DNA from: an uncultured Clostridia bacterium
Lineage (GTDB): Bacteria; Bacillota; Clostridia; UMGS1810
Assembly (NCBI GenBank): GCA_934500705.1
Contig: CAKSTI010000004.1
Span: forward strand, 102,687 to 166,686
Direction of reading: 5' to 3'
Length of the DNA: 64,000 nt
Below the pieces are notes generated by a model, which saw nothing but the letters and a program-made list of their open reading frames with translations, did no database searches and was not told the DNA's origin. Shown here in pieces: positions 7,553-16,755 of this stretch (position 1 is its first letter; each line of letters starts with the position of its first letter). The position numbers and the translations under genes are program-made.

Positions 7553-8728
7553 TCAGTTACCCTCCTTCTTGATGTCTTTTTTATCTTTATCGTTGTCAGC
7601 TATTACATCAACAGACAAAACCGCCTTCATATCTATTTTTGACGGTATTCTGTTCCAGGCAGCGTCATCGTCCTTAATGTTTGCCTGCTCCTTGGTGAGA
7701 TTGGGATTTTTAACAACGTTATCCTTGGCCCTTTTTGACACATTCTTAAAGGAAAGTTTTTCTTTAAGCGGTTTGAGTGCCGGTGCGTTGTTAAATATTA
7801 CCATAACTATGAGTATCAGCGCATAGATAAGGAATTTAAGTGCAGCAAGGTCGCCGGAGAGTTTTGTTGTAAGCTGGAAGTTGATATACGTTATAAGCGT
7901 TGCGGCAATTATTGAACCGTTTATACTGCCCATACCTCCGAGTACGACCATTACCAATATCTCTATTGAGTAGTTGTAGGAGAAAAACGAGTACAAAACA
8001 GGTGTGGCATAGTGACCGTATATAACGCCCGCAATTCCTGCAAAAAATGCAGATATTACAAACACAAACAGTTTATAAAAAGTAACGTTTATTCCCATCG
8101 CCTTTGCGGCAATTTCGTTATCTCTTATGGCGGTAATGGCACGTCCGTGCTTACTTCTGACAAGGTTCTGTATCAAAATAAGCATTATGAGTACAACCAC
8201 GAGCGCAACCACAAAGAGGTCATAGCCGTACTTTTGGGTTGACAGACCGAGTGCACCGCCGAAAGTTTCAAGGTTTTTAAATATTGTTCTCACAATTTCG
8301 CCGAACGCCAAAGTTACTATGGCAAGATAGTCACCTTTAAGACGCAGGGCCGGAAGTCCGATTATAAAGCCGAAAATTGCGGCAATGACTCCGCCGACAA
8401 GCATAGTTATTATGAGTATCAAAAGCGGATAAGCGCCGAGCGCCGTCGTGTGGAGAAAGTTTGCAAGGTAACACCCCAGGTATGCGCCGACGCACATAAA
8501 ACCTGCGTGACCGAGACTGAGTTCTCCCAGAAAACCGACAACGAGGTTAAGCGAAACCGCAAGTATAATCGAATACGATATCTGCGTAATCAGGTTGGCA
8601 ACCGAACGGTCAAGAGTACCGCTGTAAAGCATTGATGTGCTTATGATAAGAAAAAGTATTACTCCGATATAATTCACATAATATTTGAGTTTGAAACTGT
8701 CTTTGATGTTTTTAAAATACCCGGACAT
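7553..8728 (-). CDS. livM: Branched-chain amino acid ABC permease LivM
   Basis: A 391-residue polytopic membrane protein with about ten hydrophobic segments and the LivM-type sequence GFIIGLPALRLKGDYLAIVT and, further on, the permease loop MGINVTFYK. It pairs with LivH to form the translocation channel. It carries an extra hydrophilic C-terminal tail of about 70 residues, rich in Lys and Asp, that is not part of the usual permease core. The ATG at 8728 is favoured by an AAGGTG site; a GTG at 8734 is also in frame. It overlaps or abuts the end of livH. Confidence 0.92.
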   Translation of the reverse strand: MSGYFKNIKDSFKLKYYVNYIGVILFLIISTSMLYSGTLDRSVANLITQISYSIILAVSLNLVVGFLGELSLGHAGFMCVGAYLGCYLANFLHTTALGAYPLLILIITMLVGGVIAAIFGFIIGLPALRLKGDYLAIVTLAFGEIVRTIFKNLETFGGALGLSTQKYGYDLFVVALVVVLIMLILIQNLVRSKHGRAITAIRDNEIAAKAMGINVTFYKLFVFVISAFFAGIAGVIYGHYATPVLYSFFSYNYSIEILVMVVLGGMGSINGSIIAATLITYINFQLTTKLSGDLAALKFLIYALILIVMVIFNNAPALKPLKEKLSFKNVSKRAKDNVVKNPNLTKEQANIKDDDAAWNRIPSKIDMKAVLSVDVIADNDKDKKDIKKEGN

Positions 8729-8730
8729 AA

Positions 8731-9594
8731 TCACACCTTCTCCCTTATCTGTTTACCGAGCAGTCCGGTAGGTTTAACAAGCAATATCACGATGAGCAGT
8801 GTAAACTCAAACGCCGTTGTATACGGAGCAAGTGCGGGTATGCTGAGCGATATTTTCTCTATAAGTCCCAAGAGAACTCCGCCGACCATTGCACCCGGAA
8901 TTGAACCTATACCACCGATAACGGCAGCCGTAAACGCCTTTATACCGGGCATTGAGCCGAGAGTCGGACTTGTTCCCGGAATTTGCATAAGGTAAAACGT
9001 ACTTGCAAACGCCGCAAGTGCAGAACCTATGGCAAAGGTAACCGTTATTATCATATTTACATTAATTCCCATAAGCTGTGCGGCATCTCTGTCCTCAGAA
9101 ACCGCCTGCATAGCTCTGCCGAGTTTGGTGCGCTTTATAAATAGTGTAAGACAAACCATAAGCACAGTACCGGCTAACAAAGTAATGATTGCCGCAGTGC
9201 TTATTTTGAAACTGCCTAGTACAACGTTTTTAAAGCTACCTATCTTAACGGGGCGTGTTTCGGCTCCGTATATAAGCTGTGCAACGCTCTGTAAAAGATA
9301 GCTGACACCTATTGCGGTGATTAAAACTGCCAGGGGCGATGCACCTCTGAGAGGCTTATAAGCAAGTTTTTCCGTAAATACTCCCAGCAAAACGCACACT
9401 ACCACCGATACCGCTATGGCAACAAACGGATTGGAATATATTCCGAGTGTTGTAAGTATGGCATAGGCACCGACCATCATAATGTCACCGTGAGCAAAGT
9501 TAAGCATCTTTGCAATACCGTATACCATAGTGTAGCCCAGTGCAATCAGAGCGTATATACTGCCAAGGCTGAGTCCGTCAATGAATGTACTCAT
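8731..9594 (-). CDS. livH: Branched-chain amino acid ABC permease LivH
   Basis: A 287-residue membrane protein beginning MSTFIDGLSLGSIYALIALG, the typical LivH start. The conserved NFAHGDIMMVGAY is near residue 33 and the cytoplasmic loop RAMQAVSEDRDAAQLMGIN near 155, where the ATPase contacts the permease. Near 225 GGIGSIPGAMVGG closes the family pattern. Upstream is an intercistronic hairpin (9672-9712) separating it from the binding-protein gene. Confidence 0.94.
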   Translation of the reverse strand: MSTFIDGLSLGSIYALIALGYTMVYGIAKMLNFAHGDIMMVGAYAILTTLGIYSNPFVAIAVSVVVCVLLGVFTEKLAYKPLRGASPLAVLITAIGVSYLLQSVAQLIYGAETRPVKIGSFKNVVLGSFKISTAAIITLLAGTVLMVCLTLFIKRTKLGRAMQAVSEDRDAAQLMGINVNMIITVTFAIGSALAAFASTFYLMQIPGTSPTLGSMPGIKAFTAAVIGGIGSIPGAMVGGVLLGLIEKISLSIPALAPYTTAFEFTLLIVILLVKPTGLLGKQIREKV

Positions 9595-9671
9595 AAAATT
9601 CCCCTTTCATAGGCAGGACCGAAGCATACTACAATAGTTAAATCTGCGGAAATTCCTGCGTATTTTATAAA

Positions 9672-9712
9672 CAAATTTTTGGTTGGATATTTTCATACCC
9701 AACCAAAATTTG
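9672..9712 (-). terminator. Intercistronic hairpin between livJ and livH
   Basis: CAAATTTTTGGTTGG pairs with CCAACCAAAATTTG. Such a leaky terminator after the binding-protein gene would give excess LivJ over the permease. Confidence 0.65.
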
Positions 9713-9750
9713 AAGTGAAATAAATTTAATTATCTGCACCCAAACCGCAA

Positions 9751-10899
9751 TTACTTGTTAAGTTCAACAATCTGAGGTTCCTTAGCGCAAGCGCCGGATT
9801 TATCCCAAGTCATTTCGCCTGTTGCACCCTTGAACTTAAAGTCTGAGCCGGTGAGTGTATCTTTAAGAATGTCGCAAAGTTTAGTTGCGCTGATTGTAAC
9901 GTCCTTAACGTCGGCTTTCTTCATAGCCTCAAAGATTGTCATTACAGCATCGTAACCGTCCGCAGCGAACTGGTCGGGCGCTTCGTTATACTTAGCCTTG
10001 TAGTCGCTTACGAATTTGCTCGTAACCTCGTCCTCGCTGTTTACGTCAAACGGTGTAATATACTTGATGTCGCTCTTTACAGATGAGTCAAGCTGGTCTG
10101 CAATGCCGTCAAGACCGTCACAGCCGAAAAGAACGGCTTTGCAATCCTTTGCGGCAGCAGTCTTTGCTATAAATCCTGCCTCGGTGTAGTATATCGGAAG
10201 GAAGATTACGTCGCAATCTTTGAGCGCCTCAACCTGTGTTGAGAAGTCCTTCTTGTTCTCGGCATCAAATGTCTGAGTGTCAAAGTCAACTTTGAGCTTT
10301 TTCATCTCGTCTTTAAATGCCTTATAGATACCTGCCGAATAAGCATCGCTTGTATCATATATAGCGCCTATTTTCTTGTAATTCTTTGTGAGTTCCTCTG
10401 CTGCGAGAATACCCTGGTCAGGGTCGCCGAAGCAAATTCTGAAAGCATTATCCCTGTCTTTGATAACGTTTGCGGCAGATGCCGAGGGAGTCATAACGAA
10501 AACGTTATCCTCAACAGCCTTGGAGGCAAACGAATCACACGAAGCAGATGTAACGGAGCCGAGCGAAACCTGCATTCCGGACTCATAAAGTGTATCGTAG
10601 CCGATAGCAGCATCGGCAGCAGTAGCTTTATCGTCTTTCATATCGAGTTTAAACTTGATGCCGTTTAGACCGCCGTCAGCATTAATCTGCTCAATAGCAA
10701 GCTGTGCGCCCTTCTGAACAGAAATACCGTATGAGGAAGCGTCGCCTGTAAGAGGACCTGTTGCACCGATTACAAACTCGGTATTCTTTGCCGTGTAACC
10801 CGCATCGCCGCCGCTCTTGGAACCGCAGCCCGTAAAGCACACTGCAACCATCATCACCAAAAGAATTGATGACACCATCTTTTTCATTGTCATTTTCAT
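9751..10899 (-). CDS. livJ: Branched-chain amino acid-binding lipoprotein
   Basis: A 382-residue periplasmic-binding-protein-type lipoprotein. The signal peptide ends in the lipobox FTGC with Cys25. The mature part opens FVIGATGPLTGDASSYG, typical of Leu/Ile/Val and related amino acid receptors, and continues with GLNGIKFKLDMKDDKATAAD. The protein would be anchored on the outer face of the membrane and deliver ligand to LivHM. It is the first gene of the operon, behind a perfect consensus promoter, with an AAAGGGG ribosome site. The ligand could be any branched or small neutral amino acid. Confidence 0.92.
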   Translation of the reverse strand: MKMTMKKMVSSILLVMMVAVCFTGCGSKSGGDAGYTAKNTEFVIGATGPLTGDASSYGISVQKGAQLAIEQINADGGLNGIKFKLDMKDDKATAADAAIGYDTLYESGMQVSLGSVTSASCDSFASKAVEDNVFVMTPSASAANVIKDRDNAFRICFGDPDQGILAAEELTKNYKKIGAIYDTSDAYSAGIYKAFKDEMKKLKVDFDTQTFDAENKKDFSTQVEALKDCDVIFLPIYYTEAGFIAKTAAAKDCKAVLFGCDGLDGIADQLDSSVKSDIKYITPFDVNSEDEVTSKFVSDYKAKYNEAPDQFAADGYDAVMTIFEAMKKADVKDVTISATKLCDILKDTLTGSDFKFKGATGEMTWDKSGACAKEPQIVELNK

Positions 10900-11000
10900 A
10901 GGTCATTCCCCTTTCGCCGTCTGGCATATAAATTAAAATACCGTACATTTACGCTGTTAATATATACATATATCAGCGTGTATATACAATAATTGTAGTA

Positions 11001-11029
11001 ATTATATTACCAATCGGGAATTTTGTCAA
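11001..11029 (-). promoter_or_regulatory. Promoter of the liv operon
   Basis: Perfect TTGACA (11029-11024) and TATAAT (11006-11001) on the minus strand with a 17-base spacer. The leader is about 95 bases and AT-rich, with no clear fold. Confidence 0.85.
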
Positions 11030-11113
11030 GCATTCTGTTGCAAAAACGGCTATTGTTCAAACTTTTTTTGCGACGGAACACAATTTTTACGCAATTTGAC
11101 CAAAAACGACAAA

Positions 11114-11302
11114 TCAATACTGCGGATAATCGGGCATAACAAGAGCCGCAATGATATAGGCAATTATTCCGGAGCCGAAGCAGGCGCTCAGGAGCACCCA
11201 GGCAAGGCGCACTATTGTGGAGTCAATGCCGAAATACTCGGCTATGCCGCCGCACACTCCGCATATTTTTTTATCAATTTGCGATTTATACAGTTTTTTC
11301 AT
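11114..11302 (-). CDS. PspC-domain membrane protein
   Basis: A 62-residue protein matching the PspC domain almost end to end: a cytoplasmic KKICGVCGGIAEYFGID motif, then one or two membrane segments ending in AALVMPDY. PspC domains sense or respond to membrane stress; stand-alone short versions are common in Bacillota and are of unclear partner. The GAGGTG site supports the ATG at 11302. It sits alone between the liv promoter and the MBL-like lipoprotein gene. Confidence 0.88.
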   Translation of the reverse strand: MKKLYKSQIDKKICGVCGGIAEYFGIDSTIVRLAWVLLSACFGSGIIAYIIAALVMPDYPQY

Positions 11303-11365
11303 AAATAAACACCTCGGTCACATTTTACCACAGTGCGCAGAAAATGTCAATCGGTGCGGACTGTG

Positions 11366-12229
11366 TTATTTTTCGGTGTTGACAATAAGATTTGTGCCGT
11401 TTGTTTTAAATACTATTGTTCCGTCGGAGTCGCTTTTTAAAACCTCCGCACCGAGTTTGTCAAGCGTTTCGTATGTTTTATCGCACTGCGCTTTATCATA
11501 ATTTGCAAATACGGGTATTACGGCAAATTCCGGGCAAAGGCTTTGTGCAAATGCCGGCGATGTCGTCTGCGTACTTCCGCAGTTTGCCACCCTCAGCACA
11601 TCGCATTTTAAATAGTTTTTCATTGATGCAAGCATATCCGCCTCCGCCCTCTCACCGCAGTCACCCTCAAAGAAAAACGTCCTGTCACCGTAAGAAACCA
11701 CAACGGACAGTGCACATTCACGTGCATCGGCATAGTCGTTTACGGGGCCGGCTATTGAAATGCTTATTCTGTCGTCATCTAAAATACTGCTGCCGCCGGA
11801 TACTACCCGAACATTGCAGCGGCTGCCTGCGGCGGCGGACACGGTCTGCTTATAAACAGAACTGTTTACGGCGTGATTGGATATGAACATATCGTTAACC
11901 TGCAATGTTTGCATCAGTTTTTCCGCACCGCCGATGTGTGAGCGGTCGGAACTTGTGGCAACAAAGTAATCTATTATGGTAAATTCCGCTTCCTTTATAT
12001 AACGGTACACGGTCGGAAAATCCGCCTCGGAACCGCAGTCAATGAGCATACTTTCTCCGCCCGGCAGTTCAAGAAACGTACACGTTCCGTTTTCGAGATT
12101 TATAAAATGTACTTTAACCTCGTCCTCCTGATTTGCTTCCGTTTGCACATAATCGGTGTTTGCGCTGTTCGAGCAGGAACAGATAAATAATATTTGAAAC
12201 AGTATTATTAAAATAAATGTTTTTTTCAA
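11366..12229 (-). CDS. ComEC-C-like metallo-beta-lactamase-fold lipoprotein with degenerate metal site
   Basis: A 287-residue exported protein starting at a TTG with a GGGGG ribosome site. The signal peptide ends in FICSC, a lipobox with Cys19. The body follows the MBL fold of the ComEC/Rec2 C-terminal domain: VHFINLENGTCTFLELPGGE, then LIDCGSEAD, and a C-terminal RVANCGSTQTTS. The key motif, normally THxHxDHIGG, reads ATSSDRSHIGG, so the first two His are lost while Asp and the last His remain. It may bind fewer metals or act as a non-enzymatic binding protein. Related secreted MBL proteins act on DNA or nucleotides; activity here is doubtful. Confidence 0.7.
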   Translation of the reverse strand: MKKTFILIILFQILFICSCSNSANTDYVQTEANQEDEVKVHFINLENGTCTFLELPGGESMLIDCGSEADFPTVYRYIKEAEFTIIDYFVATSSDRSHIGGAEKLMQTLQVNDMFISNHAVNSSVYKQTVSAAAGSRCNVRVVSGGSSILDDDRISISIAGPVNDYADARECALSVVVSYGDRTFFFEGDCGERAEADMLASMKNYLKCDVLRVANCGSTQTTSPAFAQSLCPEFAVIPVFANYDKAQCDKTYETLDKLGAEVLKSDSDGTIVFKTNGTNLIVNTEK

Positions 12230-12320
12230 GTTCGTATCCCCCGTAATTAATATTTTTTAAATTTTACCACAAAAAAATTTAAAAAAATGTCAAATCCTGC
12301 TTAAAATTAAAATATTTGTA

Positions 12321-12350
12321 TTGAATTTTTGCATCAACTTGTGATATACT
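12321..12350 (+). promoter_or_regulatory. Promoter for the CpXC-pfp operon
   Basis: TTGAAT (12321-12326), an 18-base spacer, TATACT (12345-12350), about 40 bases before the first start. Confidence 0.6.
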
Positions 12351-12390
12351 ATATGGGATTGCGTATTATACGACAAAAATTTACCGGCGA

Positions 12391-13053
12391 GTGATGTTAT
12401 TGACAGAATTTTACCCAAAGTGCGGAATAACGTGCGAAAATGACAGTTGCAAACGACACTTTTACAAATACATATTTTTTGCGAGCATAATAGACATAGA
12501 CCGTGGAGGCAAATCTGCCGACGCTGTAATGAACGGCGGGGCGGTCAACCGTGTCAAGTGCCCGTTTTGCGGCTGCGAATTTACATACGAAACTCCGCTT
12601 ATGATATTTTCGCAAAAGTACAAAATTTACACCGCATCAACATTTGACGAACAGTTCATATACACGTCCGCCTTTGAGAATGCACTCAGAATTGCCGGAG
12701 AAACAGACCTGAGGCTTCGGCTGACGCAGTTTGCGTTTGAGGCTGAGGAGAAAATCCGCCTTGCGGCGTTTGGACTAAGCGATGCAAAAGCTGAAATGTT
12801 TAAACTGGTTCGCTTTGAAAATTACAAAGATATGGACACGGCATACGAGTACATTGTGTTTGACAAACTAACGGACAACACACTCATATTTACGCACCGT
12901 GACTATACGGACAAAATACTTGAAGCATATGAAATAAGCTGCGATGAATACAAGCGTTTTTCGCCCGATGTTTCCGGAGTCAGAAACGCTTGCTGGCTGG
13001 AAATTGACAAACAATGGGCAATCAGACGATTGGAGGATACATTATGGAAATGA
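12391..13053 (+). CDS. CpXC-domain protein
   Basis: A 220-residue soluble protein. The N-terminal 75 residues hold two cysteine pairs, CENDSC near 15 and CPFCGCEF near 57, the pattern of the CpXC domain, a small probable zinc-binding unit of unknown function common in Clostridia. The rest is mixed alpha/beta with no recognised motif. The ribosome site is weak. The 3' end overlaps the first 10 bases of the phosphofructokinase gene, so the two are translated together, but no functional link is known. Confidence 0.72.
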   Translation: MMLLTEFYPKCGITCENDSCKRHFYKYIFFASIIDIDRGGKSADAVMNGGAVNRVKCPFCGCEFTYETPLMIFSQKYKIYTASTFDEQFIYTSAFENALRIAGETDLRLRLTQFAFEAEEKIRLAAFGLSDAKAEMFKLVRFENYKDMDTAYEYIVFDKLTDNTLIFTHRDYTDKILEAYEISCDEYKRFSPDVSGVRNACWLEIDKQWAIRRLEDTLWK

Positions 13054-14252
13054 ACAATATACTTGTGGGGCAGTCCGGCGGCCCGACTGCGGCGATAAAC
13101 GCAACCCTTGCGGGAGTGATAGCCGAGGGCATTGCCAACCCGAATGTCGGCACTGTGTACGGCACGGTAAACGGAATAAAGGGCGTTATCGGCGACAACA
13201 TAATTAACTTGTCCGAAGTTTTTTCGGACAGCAGTAAACTCGAAATTTTAAAGCAAACGCCGTCGGCATACCTCGGTTCGTGCCGTTACAAACTCTCTGC
13301 CGAAACAGACGACATATCGGAAATCATAAGAGTTTTAAAAAAGCATAACATCGGTATCTTTCTCTACATCGGCGGAAACGACTCAATGGACACAGTCTTA
13401 AAGTTAAAGGACGAGTGTTTTAAAAACGGCATAAAAGTTATGGGAATACCTAAAACCATAGACAATGACCTTATGGGAACGGACCACTGCCCCGGCTACG
13501 GGAGCGCCGCTAAGTACATTGCTTCAACAGTTGCCGAAATTGCCCGTGATGCCCAGTGTTACAGCATTGAGAGTGTCACGCTTATCGAAATAATGGGCAG
13601 AAACGCAGGCTGGCTCACGGCGGCAAGCTCTCTGGCACGCCTCGGCGGCGGTCTTTCGCCCGACCTTATCTATCTGCCGGAAGTGCCCTTTGACACATCA
13701 GACTTTTTGTCCGACGTAAGAAAAATGATACTTGACAGGCAGAATATTGTAATTGCACTGTCCGAGGGAATTAAGGATAAAGACGGAAAATATGTTTCCG
13801 ACGAAAGTTCCGTTTTTAAAGAGGATTTATTCGGTCACGTTCAGCTCGGCGGTGCCGGAAAAGTTCTTGAAAATCTTATTAAAAAGACATACGGAATAAA
13901 GGTACGCAGTATTGAGCTTAATACTCCGCAGAGATGCGCCTCCCACATTGCATCGTACACCGACATATGCGAGTCCGCCGCAATAGGTTCTGCCGCTGTT
14001 AAAACAGCGCTCGGAGGCGAACACGGAAAGATGATGGCATACGTCAGAAAAGAAGGCTCGCCTTACAAAATAGACTTTGATTGCATAGATATTGAAAACT
14101 CCGCAAACTTTGAAAAGGAAGTTCCGCCGGAATTTATTTCCGACAGCGGCAGCGACGTTACAAGTTTGTTTACGGATTACGCTTATCCGCTCATTCAGGG
14201 AGAACTGCCGATTATTTACAAGGACGGTATTCCGCTGCACATATCAAGATAG
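13044..14252 (+). CDS. pfp: PPi-dependent 6-phosphofructokinase
   Basis: A 402-residue PFK-family enzyme that phosphorylates fructose 6-phosphate to the 1,6-bisphosphate. It starts MEMNNILVGQSGGPTAAINA. Two positions separate PPi from ATP users: the stretch GGNDSMDT has Asp where ATP enzymes have Gly, and IPKTIDND has Lys in place of Gly. Both point to pyrophosphate as phosphoryl donor, making the step reversible. MGRNAGWLTA near 190 is the substrate-site loop. The length suits the long PFK clade. The ATG at 13044 has a GGAGG site and overlaps the CpXC gene. An ATP-using member of this clade cannot be fully excluded. Confidence 0.85.
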   Translation: MEMNNILVGQSGGPTAAINATLAGVIAEGIANPNVGTVYGTVNGIKGVIGDNIINLSEVFSDSSKLEILKQTPSAYLGSCRYKLSAETDDISEIIRVLKKHNIGIFLYIGGNDSMDTVLKLKDECFKNGIKVMGIPKTIDNDLMGTDHCPGYGSAAKYIASTVAEIARDAQCYSIESVTLIEIMGRNAGWLTAASSLARLGGGLSPDLIYLPEVPFDTSDFLSDVRKMILDRQNIVIALSEGIKDKDGKYVSDESSVFKEDLFGHVQLGGAGKVLENLIKKTYGIKVRSIELNTPQRCASHIASYTDICESAAIGSAAVKTALGGEHGKMMAYVRKEGSPYKIDFDCIDIENSANFEKEVPPEFISDSGSDVTSLFTDYAYPLIQGELPIIYKDGIPLHISR

Positions 14253-14324
14253 TGAGAACCCGACCCGTCAGCGCAATCAGAGATTGCGGTCGGGTGCCCC
14301 GGAACCTTGTTGTGTCTGCAATTA

Positions 14325-14366
14325 AACAGCTCAGCCCGGAAAATTCCAATGGCTGAGCTGTTTTTT
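14325..14366 (+). terminator. Terminator of the CpXC-pfp operon
   Basis: AACAGCTCAGCC pairs with GGCTGAGCTGTT, ending in six T. A second hairpin based on ACCCGAC/GTCGGGT lies just upstream at about 14257-14294. Confidence 0.85.
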
Positions 14367-14385
14367 ATTACAGGCAAACGTTCCC

Positions 14386-15153
14386 TTATTCAATCGAAAA
14401 ATAATCAAGAGGATTAACGTATGCGCCGTTTAAAATCATTTCGTAATGCAGATGCGGATTGTCGAGAGCCTCGCATATTGCAGTATCCCCCACCATTCCT
14501 ATCGGGTCGCCGCATTTAACATCTTTACCTATTTTTACCATTTTTGTACTGGTCAGATTGCTGTAAACCGATTTCATACCGTCGCTGTGCTCAATAACTA
14601 TTGTGTAGCCAAAGCGTGCATCCTTGTACGCATCTTCCACAACCCCGTCTGCCGTTGCGCAGACCGTTGCGCCGATATTTGCCAAAACGTCTATACCGTC
14701 GTGCAAGCGCCAGTCTTCAAGCGTTTTGGAATACACAAGTTCCTCGCCGCTCTGCCCTTTGAGCAGTTTGCCTTTAAGCGGTGCGCTAAATTTTACGGCG
14801 GCACTTGCCGCACTTATTACCGGCTCAGTTCCGTACACCTCGTCCTCGCTCACCGGCTGACTGTCGTCCGACACGGTAACCGGGTCATCGGGTGCTGCGG
14901 CGGCAGACTCGGCAATTTGCGTTTTCTCAGTGTCGGACGGTGCAATTTCTTCGTAACCTTCGTCCGTACTGTCCGTATTGTAACTGCTAATTTGCGTTTC
15001 GTCCGCATCCCTGCGGTTTTTGCCTGTCACCCAAAACGTTCCTGCAATCACGGCGACACAGGCAAAGCACAGCCCCAAAACAGTGAAAATATCCCTAAGA
15101 CTTGTTTCATTTTTGTTGTATGTTCCATAACCTTTTACACGTTCCGGTTTCAT
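14386..15153 (-). CDS. SpoIIQ-like membrane-anchored M23 peptidase
   Basis: A 255-residue protein: a short cytoplasmic N-terminus, one membrane segment at about residues 25-45, an acidic Ser/Asp/Glu-rich linker (about 50-110), and a LytM/M23 domain to the end. The metal motif is complete, with HDGID near 160 and HLHYEM near 235, so peptidase activity is possible. The layout matches SpoIIQ, the forespore half of the engulfment channel; clostridial SpoIIQ keeps its zinc site. The ATG at 15153 is used because AAAGGAA lies 7 bases upstream. Another cell-wall M23 endopeptidase is the alternative. Confidence 0.72.
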   Translation of the reverse strand: MKPERVKGYGTYNKNETSLRDIFTVLGLCFACVAVIAGTFWVTGKNRRDADETQISSYNTDSTDEGYEEIAPSDTEKTQIAESAAAAPDDPVTVSDDSQPVSEDEVYGTEPVISAASAAVKFSAPLKGKLLKGQSGEELVYSKTLEDWRLHDGIDVLANIGATVCATADGVVEDAYKDARFGYTIVIEHSDGMKSVYSNLTSTKMVKIGKDVKCGDPIGMVGDTAICEALDNPHLHYEMILNGAYVNPLDYFSIE

Positions 15154-15197
15154 AAAATCATTCCTTTCGGTCATATAATTGCCGGAAGTGGAAAATT

Positions 15198-15983
15198 TTA
15201 TTCAATATTTTTTAACTTTACCGTACGTGACGGTGCCGAACCGAACATATTTATATATTGCTTATAAAATCCGGAATAATCGTTAAAACCGCACTCCAAT
15301 GCGGCGTCAGCAGTACGGCAGCCGTTTAGTATTTTCTCACGGGCAAGGACAAGACGCTTTTCAAGAATATATTTATAGACGGATATATTCATTTCCTTTT
15401 TGAATGTGTGGCAGAGTGTTGACTGCGAAACGCTGAGTTTCTCTGCAATCTTTGCGGTACCAATGCCGCTGCACAGACTCTCATTTATTATCTCAACGCA
15501 TTTTTGTGACAGTGTTCTCTCTTTGGATAGCCTGTCACCCTGCGGGAATTGTGAAAACTCGTACAGCAAAAGATTAATTGCCGAAACAATGATGTCGTTT
15601 TTTATTCTTTTATCACTTTCGACCGACAAAGCGGAAATTATTTTTTTAAAAAGATACTTTATGTGTCGGTTTGCGTCGGCAATCAAAACTTCACCCGGGC
15701 TTTTGAATATCGGCATATCATTAAAGTGTACCACACATCTTAGGTAGCTGTTTTTGTCACCCGTTATGTTCATACTGTGATAGTTTGCTCTCGGAATAAC
15801 CATAACAAGCTCCTGCCGCAGTGTTACGTTAGCATTATCGGCAATAAATCTCCCCTCACCGCCCATAAAAAATATTATTTCATTATATGTATGAAACTCC
15901 CTGCCAATCATTTCGCTCGGACCTGCGGCATATTTGACTGTAAACATTTCGTTTTCAAAATAATTTTTAAACAGACTGCCCAT
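15198..15983 (-). CDS. AraC-family transcriptional regulator of the DgoK/aldolase operon
   Basis: A 261-residue regulator: an N-terminal cupin-like sensing domain (about 1-150, with the YNEIIFFMGGEG turn) and two C-terminal helix-turn-helix units (about 165-260: TAKIAEKLSVSQSTLCHTFK and CGFNDYSGFYKQYINMFG). It is divergently oriented from the KDPGal aldolase gene with a 121-bp shared control region that holds an inverted repeat (16022-16072), so it most likely activates that operon in response to a sugar acid or its keto-deoxy derivative. GGAGG ribosome site. Confidence 0.85.
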   Translation of the reverse strand: MGSLFKNYFENEMFTVKYAAGPSEMIGREFHTYNEIIFFMGGEGRFIADNANVTLRQELVMVIPRANYHSMNITGDKNSYLRCVVHFNDMPIFKSPGEVLIADANRHIKYLFKKIISALSVESDKRIKNDIIVSAINLLLYEFSQFPQGDRLSKERTLSQKCVEIINESLCSGIGTAKIAEKLSVSQSTLCHTFKKEMNISVYKYILEKRLVLAREKILNGCRTADAALECGFNDYSGFYKQYINMFGSAPSRTVKLKNIE

Positions 15984-16021
15984 TCATCTCCCTCCAATGC
16001 TGATATGATAACACATTTTCG

Positions 16022-16072
16022 CAAAAATATCAATATTTAATACAAAAATAGCAATGTACTTTGATATTTTTG
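16022..16072. promoter_or_regulatory. Inverted repeat in the AraC/aldolase control region
   Basis: CAAAAATATCAA at 16022-16033 faces TTGATATTTTTG at 16061-16072, a perfect 12-base inverted repeat. It sits where an AraC-type operator would be, just before a TAGAAT -10 box (16077-16082) that lacks a good -35. Confidence 0.5.
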
Positions 16073-16104
16073 TGTGATAGAATTTAAACAAAGGAGGTCA
16101 TCAT

Positions 16105-16755
16105 ATGACAAAAAATGAAGTTATCAAGGAAATTTGCGACAATAAAATAATTGCCATTTTGAGAAACATCGAACAGGAAAAACTTATAAACCTTGCCGAG
16201 GCCCTCTACGAGGGCGGAATACGGCTTTTGGAAATCACATTTTGTGCGGACGGCAGAGTTGACGATGCCGTCATTGCCAAAAATATACGGCTTTTGGCAG
16301 AGCACTTTAATGGAAAAATGTGCATAGGAGCAGGAACTGTTCTCACTGCCGAACAGGTACGTCTTGCACACGGCAGCGGAGCGCTCTATGTCATTTCGCC
16401 AAACGTTGACAAGGCGGTGGCGGCTGAAACTCATCTTTGCAATATGGCATATATACCCGGCGCTCTCACGCCGACGGAAGTGCAATACGCTCATCTGCTC
16501 GGTGCTGATTTTGTAAAGCTGTTTCCCGTTTCCAATCTCGGTCCGGAATATGTAAAAGCCGTAAAAGCTCCGCTTTCGCACATAAAACTTCTTGCCGTGG
16601 GCGGAATTAATCCCGGCAATATGGCTGAGTACATAAAAGCCGGTGTCTGCGGGTTCGGCATCGGTGCGAGCATAGCGCCGAAGGAGCTTTTGGGCAAAAA
16701 CAACTTCGGAGCAATTAAGACGCTTGCCGAAAAATATGTGTCGGAGGTGCAATGA
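16105..16755 (+). CDS. 2-dehydro-3-deoxy-6-phosphogalactonate/gluconate aldolase
   Basis: A 216-residue class I aldolase of the KDPG/KDPGal/KHG family that splits a 6-phospho-keto-deoxy sugar acid to pyruvate and glyceraldehyde 3-phosphate. KIIAILRN lies near 14, the catalytic Glu43 in LLEITF, GAGTVL near 75, and the Schiff-base Lys138 in DFVKLFP. It overlaps by 4 bases a kinase of the DgoK type, so the natural substrate is more likely the galacto than the gluco isomer (DgoA role), although KDPG activity is possible. AAAGGAGG ribosome site. Confidence 0.86.
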   Translation: MTKNEVIKEICDNKIIAILRNIEQEKLINLAEALYEGGIRLLEITFCADGRVDDAVIAKNIRLLAEHFNGKMCIGAGTVLTAEQVRLAHGSGALYVISPNVDKAVAAETHLCNMAYIPGALTPTEVQYAHLLGADFVKLFPVSNLGPEYVKAVKAPLSHIKLLAVGGINPGNMAEYIKAGVCGFGIGASIAPKELLGKNNFGAIKTLAEKYVSEVQ

